Shown here: in pieces, positions 1-10,255 of the stretch
How positions within the stretch are numbered: position 1 is the first letter of the stretch
How the letters are laid out: every line of letters starts with the position of its first letter
Source of the DNA: Oxytricha trifallax
Taxonomy: Eukaryota > Ciliophora > Spirotrichea > Sporadotrichida > Oxytrichidae
Length of the DNA stretch: 64,000 nt
Assembly: GCA_000711775.1 (NCBI GenBank)
Contig: ARYC01002121.1
Location: forward strand, 1 to 64,000
Direction of reading: 5' to 3'
Position numbers and translations under genes: made by a program
The notes under the pieces: model-generated
The model's input: the letters and a program-made list of their open reading frames with translations, nothing else
What the model was told of the DNA's origin: nothing
The model's database searches: none

Positions 1-1442
1 GCTAACTTAAATCGTAAAGCAATCTCTCTTGGCAATGGTTAATCATAGCTAAACTTTGGCACCATTAAAAAGCAAGAAGTTATTTATATTGAGAGGGAAG
101 TAGAGTTAAGAGCTCTTGAGTTTGAAGCAGAGGTCTTCAAAATTGAAGTATCTAACTAGAAGGGGAGAACAGAGATAGGACTTTAAACATAAATTGAATA
201 TGTTAAGGAGCTAAAAGAACAGTAACCAATTGAAAAATAAAAACACTTTGAATGCAATGATTGCTAAAACTTCTTCTCAACTGAGTAGAGCTTGAAGAGG
301 CATATTAAAGAAATACATTCTGGTAAAGCGAATATTTATTTCAAGCATGATAAGGTGGATGGCAGGTATTAATGCACGACTTGCATGAAGTCTTACACTC
401 ACTCAGCTAAGGTTAAAATACACATGCAAAAGCATCATTTAAGCGAGTTTTTAATGTAAGATTAAGAGACTTAAAAACTTATCCTTGCCAAGAGAAAGTC
501 TAAAACTCTTGAATCTTTAAGAGAGTAGTAAGAAAAGCTCAAGAGGCAGAAACGATATGAGTCAATGAATCAACCTGTAGGCAATACATTTTTAGCATGC
601 TTCTAAGAGAGAGCTATGTATATTCCAGCATTAAATGCTGTTGATCTTAGCAGTTGTATAGAAAACTACTTGAATATAAACGTGCCTAGCAAGGCAAAAC
701 TTATAGTAGTCGACGAGTTTGCATACAAGGTATATCCTTTCAGCTATCTCATTAAGAATGAACAGCATAAGAATGAGTTTGCTAACGAATATATCGTTCT
801 TAGAGAAGCTTAAAAAAGAGATTGCAAGAACTTGCTTAAGCTAGACGGTGTTATTTTAGGCTTTGGGTTCATTGCACTAAGGCTTAAGAAATATGAAATG
901 ACTCTAAGAGACTATCTATATCAAAACAGATATCCGATGACTTGAATGATATACTATCAGATATGATTAAGGGTGTCTAGGAGTTGCATGAACTTGGATA
1001 TGTTCATAGAGATCTAAAGCCTGAAAATGTGATGCTCAACCTCTGTCCTTTAGAAGTTGTAGTTATCCATTTCAATAGAGCCATAAGATAAGAGATTGTA
1101 ACATTAGCAAAGGTCCTTGGGACACCAGGATACTTCCCAATCAGAGAGAAGTGGACAAATGGCTCGGTTTAGTGGGATGTATGGGCAGTTGCTGCTATCA
1201 TAATAGAAAGTGAAATGGAAAGAATGTCTTACTTTGGTACTAAGCATGAAAAACAATCAATTAGCTTAGCTTAGAAGCATATAAAGTAAGAAGTTGTCTG
1301 CGAAGAAATAAAAAGCATAGTAGAGATGATAATCGTGAGAGCTCCTTCATATCCTAGATAATCCTTAGATGACATACTTGAGCCACTATAGAGAGCAAGA
1401 TTCATAAGATACAACAAAGACAAGCAGATTAAATTTGTTTGA
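1..1442 (+). CDS. TBE 57-kDa protein, C2H2 zinc finger plus kinase-like (partial, frameshifted)
   Basis: Accessory TBE protein of unknown role. Read with TAA/TAG as Gln, the frame begins in the first codons of the protein; the homologue in TBE B starts with ATGGCGGTCAAC, so the start lies just off the window. Two C2H2 fingers are visible (FECNDCQNFF with HIKEIH, then YQCTTCMKSY with HMQKHH). A protein-kinase-like half follows, with HRDLKPENVML as the catalytic loop, then FNRA where kinases have DFG, GTPGYF, and DVWAVAAII like subdomain IX. A single-base deletion near 937, seen by comparison with TBE B, breaks the frame. It ends at TGA 1440-1442. This copy is likely inactive unless corrected. 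Confidence 0.85.
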
Positions 1443-1581
1443 ATTAAGTACTCTAATACTCATTAAATATTCATTAAATTCGCATAAAAACTGTGTTTTC
1501 TCTACTAACCCCAATAAGACCCCAACTATACCCTACAAATCAAAGCACTTATAAACCTCACAAAGGGGTTTTGGGGTTTTG
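1..1581 (+). mobile_element. TBE transposon A, partial (cut by window edge)
   Basis: Right-hand part of a telomere-bearing element (TBE), a Tc1/mariner-like ciliate DNA transposon. The right end is the 17-base telomere-like string GGGGTTTTGGGGTTTTG at 1565-1581, followed by AAT, which fits the ANT target preference of the family. The subterminal 80 bases match the inverted repeat of TBE B, so A and B are close relatives in opposite orientation, about 460 bp apart. Only the gene for the 57-kDa protein is inside the window. Confidence 0.93.
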
Positions 1582-1764
1582 AATATTTAGAGTTAATAAG
1601 GGTAGAGATCAAGTTTTAAGATTTAATTTAATTTTCATTTAAAGTCCCTAAACTCCTCAATTTCAAGAAGATAATCAATTTATTTAAAAGCCTAAAAATA
1701 TCATGGAGTCACTAATAAGCTCTTTCAACTATTTTATTAGAATTCTAATATAAATTTATTTTTT
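1582..1764. other. AT-rich spacer between TBE A and the HK1 block
   Basis: AT-rich sequence with no recognisable protein. It probably belongs to the IES that carries TBE A. Confidence 0.4.
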
Positions 1765-4700
1765 AATTTACCTAAACTACCAAGAAAGTATCGATTTTAA
1801 TTGCAATGAAGAAATAGACAGCAGTTTGTAAACTAAAGAAAATTTACAGTATAATTTTGATTTCTATCTAAAAGATATGTAATCTAACTGAGCCATCCCT
1901 CCCCACCCTAAACCGAGCAAACCCTATACCCTCCTTACCCAAATCAGAGACCTCCTTCTACCCACCCTAAAATTACCTTTTATAATATAATTTTATTTTT
2001 CATACAATGAATATAACTCAATCATGAATTTCTTGGTTATATTCAAAACCCCAAAACCCCTTAGTGAGGTTTATAAGTGCTTTGATTAGTAGGGTAAAGT
2101 TGGGGTTTTATTAGGGTTAGTAGAGAAAACGCAAGTTTAATGAGACTTTAATATGTATTTAATGAGTATTAGTTTAATTATATCACACGAATTTTACTTG
2201 CTTGTCTTTGTTGTATCTCTTGAATCTCGCTTTATAGTGGTTCGAGCATATCGTCTAAGGATTGTCTTGGATATGCTGGAGCTCTTACCATTATCTTCTC
2301 TACAATCTTCTTTATTTCTTAGCATACATCATCTTGTTTTATGTGCTTCTCAGCATATTTTGTATTAATGTAAGTCATGCTTTCCATATCGCACTCTAAA
2401 ATTATTGCAGCTACTGCCAAATCATCCCACTAAATAGAGCCATTAGTCCATTTCTCTCTGATTGGGAAGTAACCTGGAGTACCAAGAACCTTTGCTAAGG
2501 TTACAATCTCTTATCTAAAGGCTCTATTAAAATCGATTACAACTACTTCTAAAGGGCAAGGTTTAGCATAACATTTTCAGGCTTCAAATCTCTATGAACG
2601 TATCCAAGCTCGTGAAGTTCCTAAACACCCTTTATCATATTAGATAGAATATCATTCAAGTCATCTGGGTATATATTTTAATATAGATAATCTCGGAGAG
2701 TCATTTCAAACTTTTTTAGCCTTAGTGCGATGAAACCAAACCCTAAAATAACACCATCTAGCTTGAGCAAATTCTTGCAATCTTTTATCTAAGCCTCTCT
2801 AAGTACAATATATTCGTTAGCAAACTCATTTTGATACTGCTCGTTTTTAAGGAGATAGCTGAAAGGATATACCTTGTAGGCATAGTCATCAACCACTATG
2901 AGTTTTGCTTTAGCAGGTACGTTTATATGTAAGTAGTTTTCAATACAACTGCTAAGGTCTACTGCATTTAGTGCAGGAATATACATGGCTCTCTCTTAAA
3001 AGCATGCTAAAAAGACATTACCAGCAGGTTGATTCATTAATTCTATTCGCTTCTGCCTCTTGAGCTTCTCCTGTTGTTCTTTTTAAGTCTCAAGATTAAT
3101 AGATTTTCTTTTAGCGGGCACGAATTTCTAAGTCTCTTTATCTTAAATCAAGAACTCACTTAGGTGATGCTACTGCATATGTTTCTTAACTTTAGCTGAG
3201 TGAGTATAAGACTTCTCACAAGTCGTGCACTAGTACCTGCCATCGACCTTATCATGCTTAAAATACACCTTAGCTTTCCCAGAGTGAACCTCTTTCATAT
3301 GTCTCTTCAAACTGGAATCAGTAGAGAAAAAATTTTAGCAGTCATAGCATTCAAAAGTTTTAATCCTTTAAATCTGAAGCTGTTCCTGTTCTTCCTCAAC
3401 ATCTTTTATTAATGTTTAAACTTCTATTTCAGCTTTCTGTTTCATGTTTTAAACCTATATAATAAAAACCTGTGCTTCAAATTCAAGAACTCTAAGCTCT
3501 GCCTCCCTCTCAATATATATAACTTCTTGTTTCTTGGTTGAACCAAAGTTAAGCATTGATTGAACTGCTCCTAAAAGTGCCGCTCTACGATTTAAGTTGA
3601 CCGCCATGTTTAAATTCAAATTTAAATTTCTATTATAAAGCTCTTAAAACCTCTATAGCTATAGCTGGAATATATAGGAGTTGCTACAGCATTAATGATG
3701 GTTTGATCTCAGCTCTAAGACTTCATATTTATACTCAGTTTATAACTATAATTTTTGTAATTTTGCACTTAATAATTTTGATTCTGGTACCAAATCAGAT
3801 AAAGTTCAGGTTGGTACTGGTACCAATTAAGTTTAGAACCAGATTGGAACTTTTCCATTAAAACCTCACTGGATTAAAACTAGGTACAAATTAAGTTTTG
3901 GTACTATTAAATTGGTACCAATTAAACTTAAACGAATTTAGTACCGGTACTAATTAAATTTAAACAAATTTAGTACTAATTTAATGGAACTAAATTGATA
4001 AAAATGGAGCTCCATCTCTGAAGTTTGTTACAGCATCTGCGAACTTTCTCCACCTATCTTTACAGGGTTGACCTCCCATAAGATGCCTATATTTAATAGT
4101 AAGATTTTAAAGGATAGGATCCAGAAATCTATAAATTAAAACTTGAAATTCATTAATAGGAAGAGGAACAAAGATGGAATCACTCAATGATCAAATGAAA
4201 AGAGTCGAGGCTCAAGAAATGATCTCAAGATTCAGAAGTAAGGAAGATCTCTATCGATATTTAACTTTACATGGTAAGATAACTTGACGACTATTGACAT
4301 CTTAAACAGTTGGATTATTCCTTCCGACGATGGAAGGTACCAAAATCTCATTTCTAAGAGCGATACTCTGTGATGAGAAGAAAGCCTTCAAAAACACTGA
4401 AATTAAGTTGATAGAAATACCAAACTACCCTGAGATTTCAGTCACTAATCTTTATGAGGATGCCATGTAAGATGAGGAAGTGGTAGTTTACCTTCCTACC
4501 AAGAAACAACTCTCTAATAAACGCCCAGAGAGGAACTTCTTCTTTGGTGTTCTTGGTACAATAAAAGAGGATTATCTCAGAGAAATTATTGAAGAAGCAC
4601 ATAAGAAACGATACTCTATTTCTCCTGAAGATTAAAAGAAGCAAGGAATACTAATAAGCGAGACGTGGCTAGCAAAGCTTAAGAAGCATCCTTATCTCTC

Positions 4701-7700
4701 TAGTAAGCTTTGATTTATAACTTTTTAGGGAAACCTGGAACTGGTATATTTCTAATGAAAGAGAATGCAAAGGTTCACAGAGAGAGAAAGTCTCAAACCA
4801 TTCATTAAGTTAGCAAGAGACTTTATAATGAAGTTTAAAAGTCTGATGAAATGAACATAGATGCTGGTGCTGGTACAAAGAGAAGAAACATGGGTCCTAG
4901 TAAAGCACCAGAGGAAGAAAAGAAAGAGAAGCCGAATCCATTTAAGAGTTCGTTTGATATGTGAAATAATTCATCCATTTAAGTCTAACACTTATTAATA
5001 AACATTCATTCTTCCTTTCCTTGCACATATCGTAGTCTAGTCATTACCCACTCTCTTGCAACTACTCTGTATTAAGTCTACTGTGTCGATTGGTAGATCA
5101 TGCATTAGGTGATACAGCAAGAGTTTCTTGTAGTGAGTCTTAATCTAACTCCAATAGAATTCGATTCCATTAAATTGAGGACTGTAAGGAACGTTATACA
5201 CAGGAGTTATCTTTAATTCTTCATAAGCTTTCTTAGATTCCTTAGTCTTATGAACTGAGAGGTTATCAACAAACAGGATGATCTCTTGATCGTTGTACTT
5301 ATCTCTTAGCTTATGTAAGAACTCTATATACTGCTCTCGCTTAATAGAGCGAGGATGAATAACATAAGTTTCTAAGCCTGAATCTTCACTGATACCAGCC
5401 AAAATTGCGTGAGTGACAACCTTAACCTTTTAGTCATACACTTCTATATTATCGTACTTCTTGTACCAAGACTTATTAATAAAGGTGTTGAACGTAAACA
5501 CAGCTTCATCAGCGTGTATGAACTTGATGTTATTATCAACAGACCTCTGCATTTAATCATATATATAGTTTAAATTATTACTATAAAATGGCAGAGTAAA
5601 GTCAATCACTCTCTTCACTCTATTGACAGTCTTGAAGGTAATACCATTCCTTCAATAAATATTTGCGATAGTCTATGGTGAGATACGCATGTCAGGAAAC
5701 TTGCGATGAAACATCACAGCTCGCTAGTCAAGTGGGAAATGTGCCCAATACTAAAGAGTCTTAGAATCGCAGAGATATTCAATATGCTGCTAAGAGAACT
5801 TTTATTTTCTTACAGGATGTTATCAATAACCAGAATTGAAATGCTAAACAGCTAACAAGCAATGATACCTAACTGTTGAGGCACTCTTGCGCAGGAGCTT
5901 TGCTATAGCAGCATAATTCATAACTGGTTTGAGTTAGTCTATATTAATACTCGCACCATACCTAAGCTTAAGCAGTAAATCTAAATATTTCTCATCATAA
6001 ATAGACCCCAAAAATCGCTAATTTCTATTTCTCATTTTGCAAACTGGCCTAATTTCTCTACTAACCCTAATAAAACCTCAACTTTACCCTACTAATCAAA
6101 GCACTTATAAACCTCACTAAGGGGTTTTGGGGTTTTGATTATACAAGTTATTTATTAATTCACTGTATCTGTCTACCTATTTATCGCAAGATTCCAAACT
6201 TAAAATAAATTCACTTTATAAACATTATATTGACTATTATGCATAAATTTTATTTTTGAGAATTAAATATCTTATATCATATTCATTCGTCATTATTCGA
6301 AAAACAATCTTATATTTTTATTACTTAATTCTATATATTATTTATAATTAAAAAATATCTATGAGAATAAAAATAAATTTATATGTCTGTTTTTTCGAAC
6401 AATAACGAATGAAGTTGATTTAAGATATTCAAATTTTAAAAATATAATTTATGCATAATTGTTCCGCCCGAGATCCCCTCCCCCACCCCTCCCCCCGTCT
6501 CCGGTCGACCGAGACCCCCTCCCCGCCCCCTCCCACCCCTCACCCCCTAAAATACCCCATTTCATATCAAATCTTGTACCTAGAGGGTCTAAATCGAATT
6601 CCTTCTTGACATCTCGACATCATAGACCCTATTTTATATATAAAATTTCATAAGATTTTCAAAATTCTTTATTTCCATTTTAGTGCCTTATATGATATAA
6701 ATTTTATGATTTGATAAGTTTCACTAAGTTTGTTAACCATTTTTACACTTTCCCAAATGAAATATAAATATAAATACTTTTCCATTAAATATTATTAAAA
6801 TTTTATTTCTAAATAAAATTTATATACTATTATGTACAAAATTTAATTTAAAAATTTTTATCTCTTAAATCAACTTCATTCGACATAATTCGAAGAAAAA
6901 GCCTGATTAATTTTTCAAGTTTTTAATTTTCGCTATTTGATTAATTTAATTTTAATTATTTTTGAAAAACTTGCTATAATTAAAAACTTGAAAAATTAAT
7001 CAGGCTTTTTCTTCGAATTATGTCGAATGAAGTTGATTTAAGAGATAAAAATTTTTAAATTAAATTTTGTACATAACAGTATATATATTTTATTTAGAAA
7101 TAAAATTTTAATAATATTTAATGGAAAAGTATTTATATTTATATTTCATTAGGGAAAGTGTAAAAATGGTTAACAAACTTAGTGAAACTTATCAAATCAT
7201 AAAATTTATATCATATAAGGCACTAAAATGGAAATAAAGAATTTTGAAAATCTTATGAAATTTTATATATAAAATAGGGTCTATGATGTCGAGATGTCAA
7301 GAAGGAATTCGATTTAGACCCTCTAGGTACAAAATTTGATATAAAATGGGGTATTTTAGGGGGTGGAGGGAGGGGGTCTCTGTTGACCGGTAGACGGGGG
7401 AGGGGGTGGGGGAGGGGATCTCGGGCGGAACAGATAATAATCAATATCATTATTTTTATAAAGTAAATCTTTTAAAATTTGAAGATAAGTTTTATTGTTG
7501 TTGGATCTTGTGTCATAGAAGGTCGACGATATAGTATTTTAAAAAATAACTTGTATAATATAACCAAGAATTTCATGATTGAGTTAGATTCATTGTATGA
7601 AAATAAAATTCATATTTTAAAAGTTATTTTATAGTGTGGAGAGGGGTATCTCGGTTAGAACTAATATGCCTAATGTGAAAATAATTATATTATAGATAAA

Positions 7701-9245
7701 GTGTGTGTATTTTATATAATAATTAAATCATTACAAAAACTATATATAAAGTGAAGGACAAACAATTAAATTCAATCAACCACCAATTTAACTTTGATTC
7801 TTCAGATTAAGTACACTAGTAATCATATTTACATAACAATAAAATCAGTGAAATAACGGAAGATGCGAAATAATCTATTGAAATACTAGACATTTAAGAA
7901 CAAACTCTAAATCATATAGACCTTGAATTTTAAAATGACTAAGACAAGAATGAAGAGGAATATTAGTACTTTTCGTCTGATAAAGATGATAATCTCTATT
8001 TGACTTAAAGGGGATTGATACAAAAGACTAGGCCAGATAAATAATTGTAATTTTATTGTTTAAACTAAATAAATACCTATAAGGTGAATAGTAGAGGAGG
8101 ACACTTAACAATTAAACCTCTAATTCATATCCTACTGCGAGTACATATTAAACTTTAAGAATTAGATAGTCAGATAGTGGTCAATATTAATAAATGTATC
8201 TGTCATTATAAATTAGTTCTTAAAGTTTTACCTTAATATTATTTTGTTAATATAAATCCCTTTCAATCCCATTAAGAGATTTGAATAATTCCTCTTAAAA
8301 TCCTTCAGAATGTTAGTGTCCCAAAATATTGATAGTTGACGACGAACCCTTTAATTTAATAGCTTTAGAAGGAATTTTGGAGTAGTAAGGCATTACTAAA
8401 GTTGAAAAAGCATTTAATGGAAAAGAGGGTTTTAAAAAATATATTAGAATAAAACGAAATTTAAATGGATTATGCAAAGCTGAAAATCATGAATAAAGCT
8501 GCCTGAAGATGGTTATTAGTGATTACAATATGCCAATTATGAATGGGCATTAAATGGTCACTGCAATTACTTATATTTAATAAATTATATTGATATTATA
8601 TAAACATATTATAAATTAGGGATGAGGGCGTTGATATATCATAGACTATTTTTATTTTAATATCAGGGGATATATTTTCTGGATAGTAAAGTAATTAATT
8701 GAATGAAGCTTTTGATTACTTTTAAATTATTTGGTTTTATATTTAAAATTAATGAAAATTTTAAGGAATAAAAATTTTTTTTTCTCAAGCCTAAACAGTA
8801 ATTCATTTTATTTGGTAAATATTGGAGGAATAAATTCGAAATTGGGATATTAATTTAAATTAAATAAATAATTAATAAAATTATTGGCAGTTAAAGTTGG
8901 CCAATTTAAACAGTCTTGGGTTTATTCGATAAAGAAATTTAAAATAGCTGGACTTTATTATGGCGGTTACTATTTATAACATTCCTGAAAACGAGATAAA
9001 TCGACTTTTATAAAAAGCTATAACGCAATAACTAATATTCCCAGCTTATTTTGAATTCTCTATCAATGAGCCTCAAAACCGTTTAAATTAGACAACTTTA
9101 ACTGCCATTAATTTGATTTAATTTTAATTTATCTTATTATAATTTCCCAATTTAAAATTTATTCCTACAATATAATAACTTAATAACAAAGCCAATAAGC
9201 AACTGCAAAGTAAAGGAGTTAATAAATCAATATATTAAGAATTGA
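1765..9245 (+). CDS. hybrid histidine kinase HK1, 3' part (receiver half), interrupted by transposons
   Basis: C-terminal part of a two-component hybrid histidine kinase. Blocks seen: 1765-1885 (NYQESIDFNCNEE, like HK2 NQESIDFECNEE at 19497), 7800-8055 (acidic linker) and 8309-9245 (receiver). The receiver has all key residues: acidic pair in ILIVDDEPFN, phospho-acceptor Asp in VISDYNMPIMNG, ILISGD, and Lys in ITKPI. The last parts join by pointers: ATAAATTA (8580 and 8611) and ACTT (8718 and 9178), giving AFDYLITKPI and TGA at 9243-9245. The first block is parted from the rest by a foldback element holding TBE B, and by a 973-bp palindrome. The kinase half would lie left of TBE A. It is a tandem paralogue of HK2. 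No in-frame TGA occurs in the receiver, so it looks like a real gene. Confidence 0.78.
2183..3607 (-). CDS. TBE B 57-kDa zinc finger/kinase-like protein (one frameshift)
   Basis: Starts at ATG 3607 with MAVNLNRRAALLGAV and ends at TGA 2183-2185 (KQVKFV). Residues about 85-155 hold two C2H2 fingers (FECYDCQNFF with HMKEVH, and YQCTTCEKSY with HMQQHH). A kinase-like domain follows, with HELGYVHRDLKPENVML. Near 2563 one base is missing compared with TBE A, breaking the frame just after the catalytic loop. Length fits the known third TBE gene. Fusion of DNA-binding fingers to a kinase-like fold suggests regulation of transposition or excision, but this is inference. Confidence 0.88.
4174..4964 (+). 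CDS. TBE B 22-kDa protein with a 26-nt intron
   Basis: Small TBE protein of unknown function. It starts with MESLNDQMKRVEAQEM and shares most residues with the TBE C copy at 34072, e.g. LIEIPNYPEISVTNLY. The frame holds one in-frame TGA near 4285. After HPYLSS the frame stops unless GTAAGC...TTTTAG (4703-4728) is removed. With that 26-base intron out, the protein continues RKPGTGIFLMKEN and ends KPNPFKSSFDM at TGA 4962-4964. The same intron exists in TBE C. It is divergent from, and nearly touches, the transposase gene at 4971. Confidence 0.85.
4703..4728 (+). other. 26-nt spliceosomal-type intron in the TBE B 22-kDa gene
   Basis: GTAAGCTTTGATTTATAACT through TTTTAG, GT to AG. It splits codon A|GG. 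Removing it restores the frame shared with TBE C, where the intron has the same length and place. Confidence 0.8.
4971..6035 (-). CDS. TBE B 42-kDa DDE transposase (two in-frame TGAs)
   Basis: Tc1/mariner-IS630 superfamily transposase of about 354 residues, starting MRNRNQRFLGSIYDEK at 6035 and ending at TGA 4971-4973. The acidic triad is visible: HADEAVF, LFVDNLSVH, and NGIEFYW after VPYSPQF, giving a D..D..E arrangement. The N-terminal half has a helix-turn-helix-like segment (NYAAIAKLLRKSASTVRYH). Two in-frame TGAs, near HFNSGY and near IANIY, suggest inactivation; TBE C has sense codons at the latter. TBE transposases are known to act in germline DNA elimination in Oxytricha. Confidence 0.9.
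6138..6459. other. AT-rich interval between TBE B and the palindrome
   Basis: AT-rich, no gene seen. It holds ATTCGTCATTATTCGAAAAA-type patches that recur inverted near 6385-6415, an older inner palindrome of the host element. Confidence 0.4.
6460..7432. mobile_element. 973-bp near-perfect palindromic foldback element (TGTTCCG ends)
   Basis: Two arms of about 465 bp, inverted and almost identical, around a loop near 6930-6977. Ends are TGTTCCGCCCGAGATCCCCT and its complement. A C-rich outer block of about 90 bp (G-rich on the right arm) gives way to AT-rich inner sequence. Flanks CATAAT (6454-6459) and GATAAT (7433-7438) look like a 6-bp target duplication with one change. No coding capacity is seen; it would need a transposase supplied elsewhere. 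Arm identity suggests youth or gene-conversion upkeep. Confidence 0.85.
8588..8618. other. 31-bp IES in HK1, pointer ATAAATTA
   Basis: Direct repeats ATAAATTA at 8580-8587 and 8611-8618. Removing the interval joins AITYIQQI to RDEGVDISQ in frame. Confidence 0.8.
8722..9181. other. 460-bp IES in HK1, pointer ACTT, holding a foldback remnant
   Basis: ACTT at 8718-8721 and 9178-9181. Removal yields EAFDYLITKPI, restoring the conserved receiver Lys. The IES is mostly the palindrome listed at 8821-9171. The equivalent HK2 IES (20709-20800) is only 92 bp and lacks it. Confidence 0.82.
8821..9171. mobile_element. degenerate foldback element, GGCAGTTAAAGTTGGCC family
   Basis: Inverted arms TTGGCAGTTAAAGTTGGCC (from about 8883) and its complement near 9090-9105, outer arms GGAATAAATT and AATTTATTCC. 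Arms have drifted. Same family as 15142-15558 and a remnant near 41055. Confidence 0.8.
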
Positions 9246-10255
9246 AATTATCTGATTTATTTTAGAATATTTTAATTTATCATTAATTACATTTAAAGAT
9301 TAAAAATCATTATTACTATCTTTTTTATGAGCATTTTAATCTTAATTATAAATTAATGAAAATAAATTGATTTATTTTTTTTATTAAATCTTTGGTAAAA
9401 TATGCTCTATTTTTTATAATTGAACTAACTGGCTAGACGGTAGGGTGGTTCGCAAATTTTGACGTGCTTAATGGGATGAAACCTAATTTTCGTTTTTATT
9501 TCTACTCTTTAAAAAGAAAGGATTAGGTTTCTGTTGTGTCAATATCTCGTTGAAAGTACGGGATATATGTCTGCTGCTGGTATGGTGTATATAGTTGTGT
9601 ATGTCTTGAGTCCTTTTATAAAAGAAGGACGAGAGTTTGGACAGGTCAAGGTAGGGTGGGGGGCATCTACTAATCTTTCTTGAGGAAAGTTGTGAAGGAA
9701 TATTAATTCATTATTAATTTATTTTAATAACTTAACTATCTAAATAATTTATTAATTATAAAGAGTAACTTTAAAAAAATAGGAATAAATTATATTAAAC
9801 TCCAAATATAGATGCTAAAGTGTAATGAATTTTTGGTTGAACTTTCAATAAAATTGCAACCATATAAAAATGAAATATTTTCTTTTTAATTCTGCAATGT
9901 TTTATTTTGAATTTTTTTTTAATTAATTAAGTTATTATCTAAAATTAAATATATAAGAAATTTTACAATTTATAGATTTGTAATGCCAGAGTTTATAAAC
10001 CTTTAGAGTAAGTATTAATTTCATATTAATTATTATTGAGAAATAAAATATATTATGTAAGGCTACTTAAGAATTACTTTTCTCAAACACTAGAGATTTA
10101 TTTCAAAACATTGAATTTAAATATTAGCTATATAAAATATTGATAGAATTAAGAATTAATTTATCATTAAAAACGTATACTATATATCAAATAGGATTAT
10201 TTCATATTTATCATAACAGCAATGCCTTCTTATTAAACTAATTTAAATTCCCAAT
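9246..10255. other. spacer after HK1, with a GC-richer patch at about 9430-9685
   Basis: Mostly AT-rich. The patch has TAGACGGTAGGGTGGTTCGC near 9437 and two short potential hairpins, one around GTCCTTTTATAAAAGAAGGAC (9611-9631), another with AACCTAATTTTC against AAAGGATTAGGTTT. No protein was recognised on either strand. It could be an untranslated end, a non-coding RNA or an old repeat. Confidence 0.4.

Larger units (their letters stand above)
2044..6137 (-). mobile_element. TBE transposon B, full length (4094 bp)
   Basis: Complete TBE with CAAAACCCCAAAACCCC at 2044 and its complement ending at 6137, inside terminal inverted repeats of about 85 bp that are nearly identical. ATT is duplicated on both sides (2041-2043 and 6138-6140), matching the ANT rule. 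It carries the standard three genes: 57-kDa (minus), 22-kDa (plus) and transposase (minus). Each has a frameshift or in-frame TGA, so this copy looks recently degraded. In the germline of these ciliates TBEs are removed as IESs. Confidence 0.97.
1884..7671. mobile_element. foldback element E1 enclosing TBE B and the 6460-7432 palindrome
   Basis: Diverged inverted repeats flank this interval. Left: CTAACTGAGCCATCCCTCCC from 1884, continuing to 2043. Right: the reverse complement reads GTTCTAACCGAGATACCCC from 7671. The AT-rich inner arms (about 1985-2043 against 7555-7620, sharing the 14-mer AACTCAATCATGAA) match best. The ends resemble those of the palindrome at 6460 and the element at 14160 (GTTCCGNCCGAGAT). 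TBE B is inserted at the inner edge of the left arm, so it is younger. There is no clear coding capacity outside TBE B. Confidence 0.6.

Noticed and set aside
1565-2060. True telomeres or chromosome ends from C4A4 repeats
   Set aside because: Only two units each, inside long inverted repeats with ANT duplications and transposon genes; these are TBE ends.
6466-6560. Pro-rich peptides encoded in the C-rich arms of the palindrome
   Set aside because: They arise from low-complexity C-rich DNA in a palindrome and appear mirrored in both arms; no coding signs.
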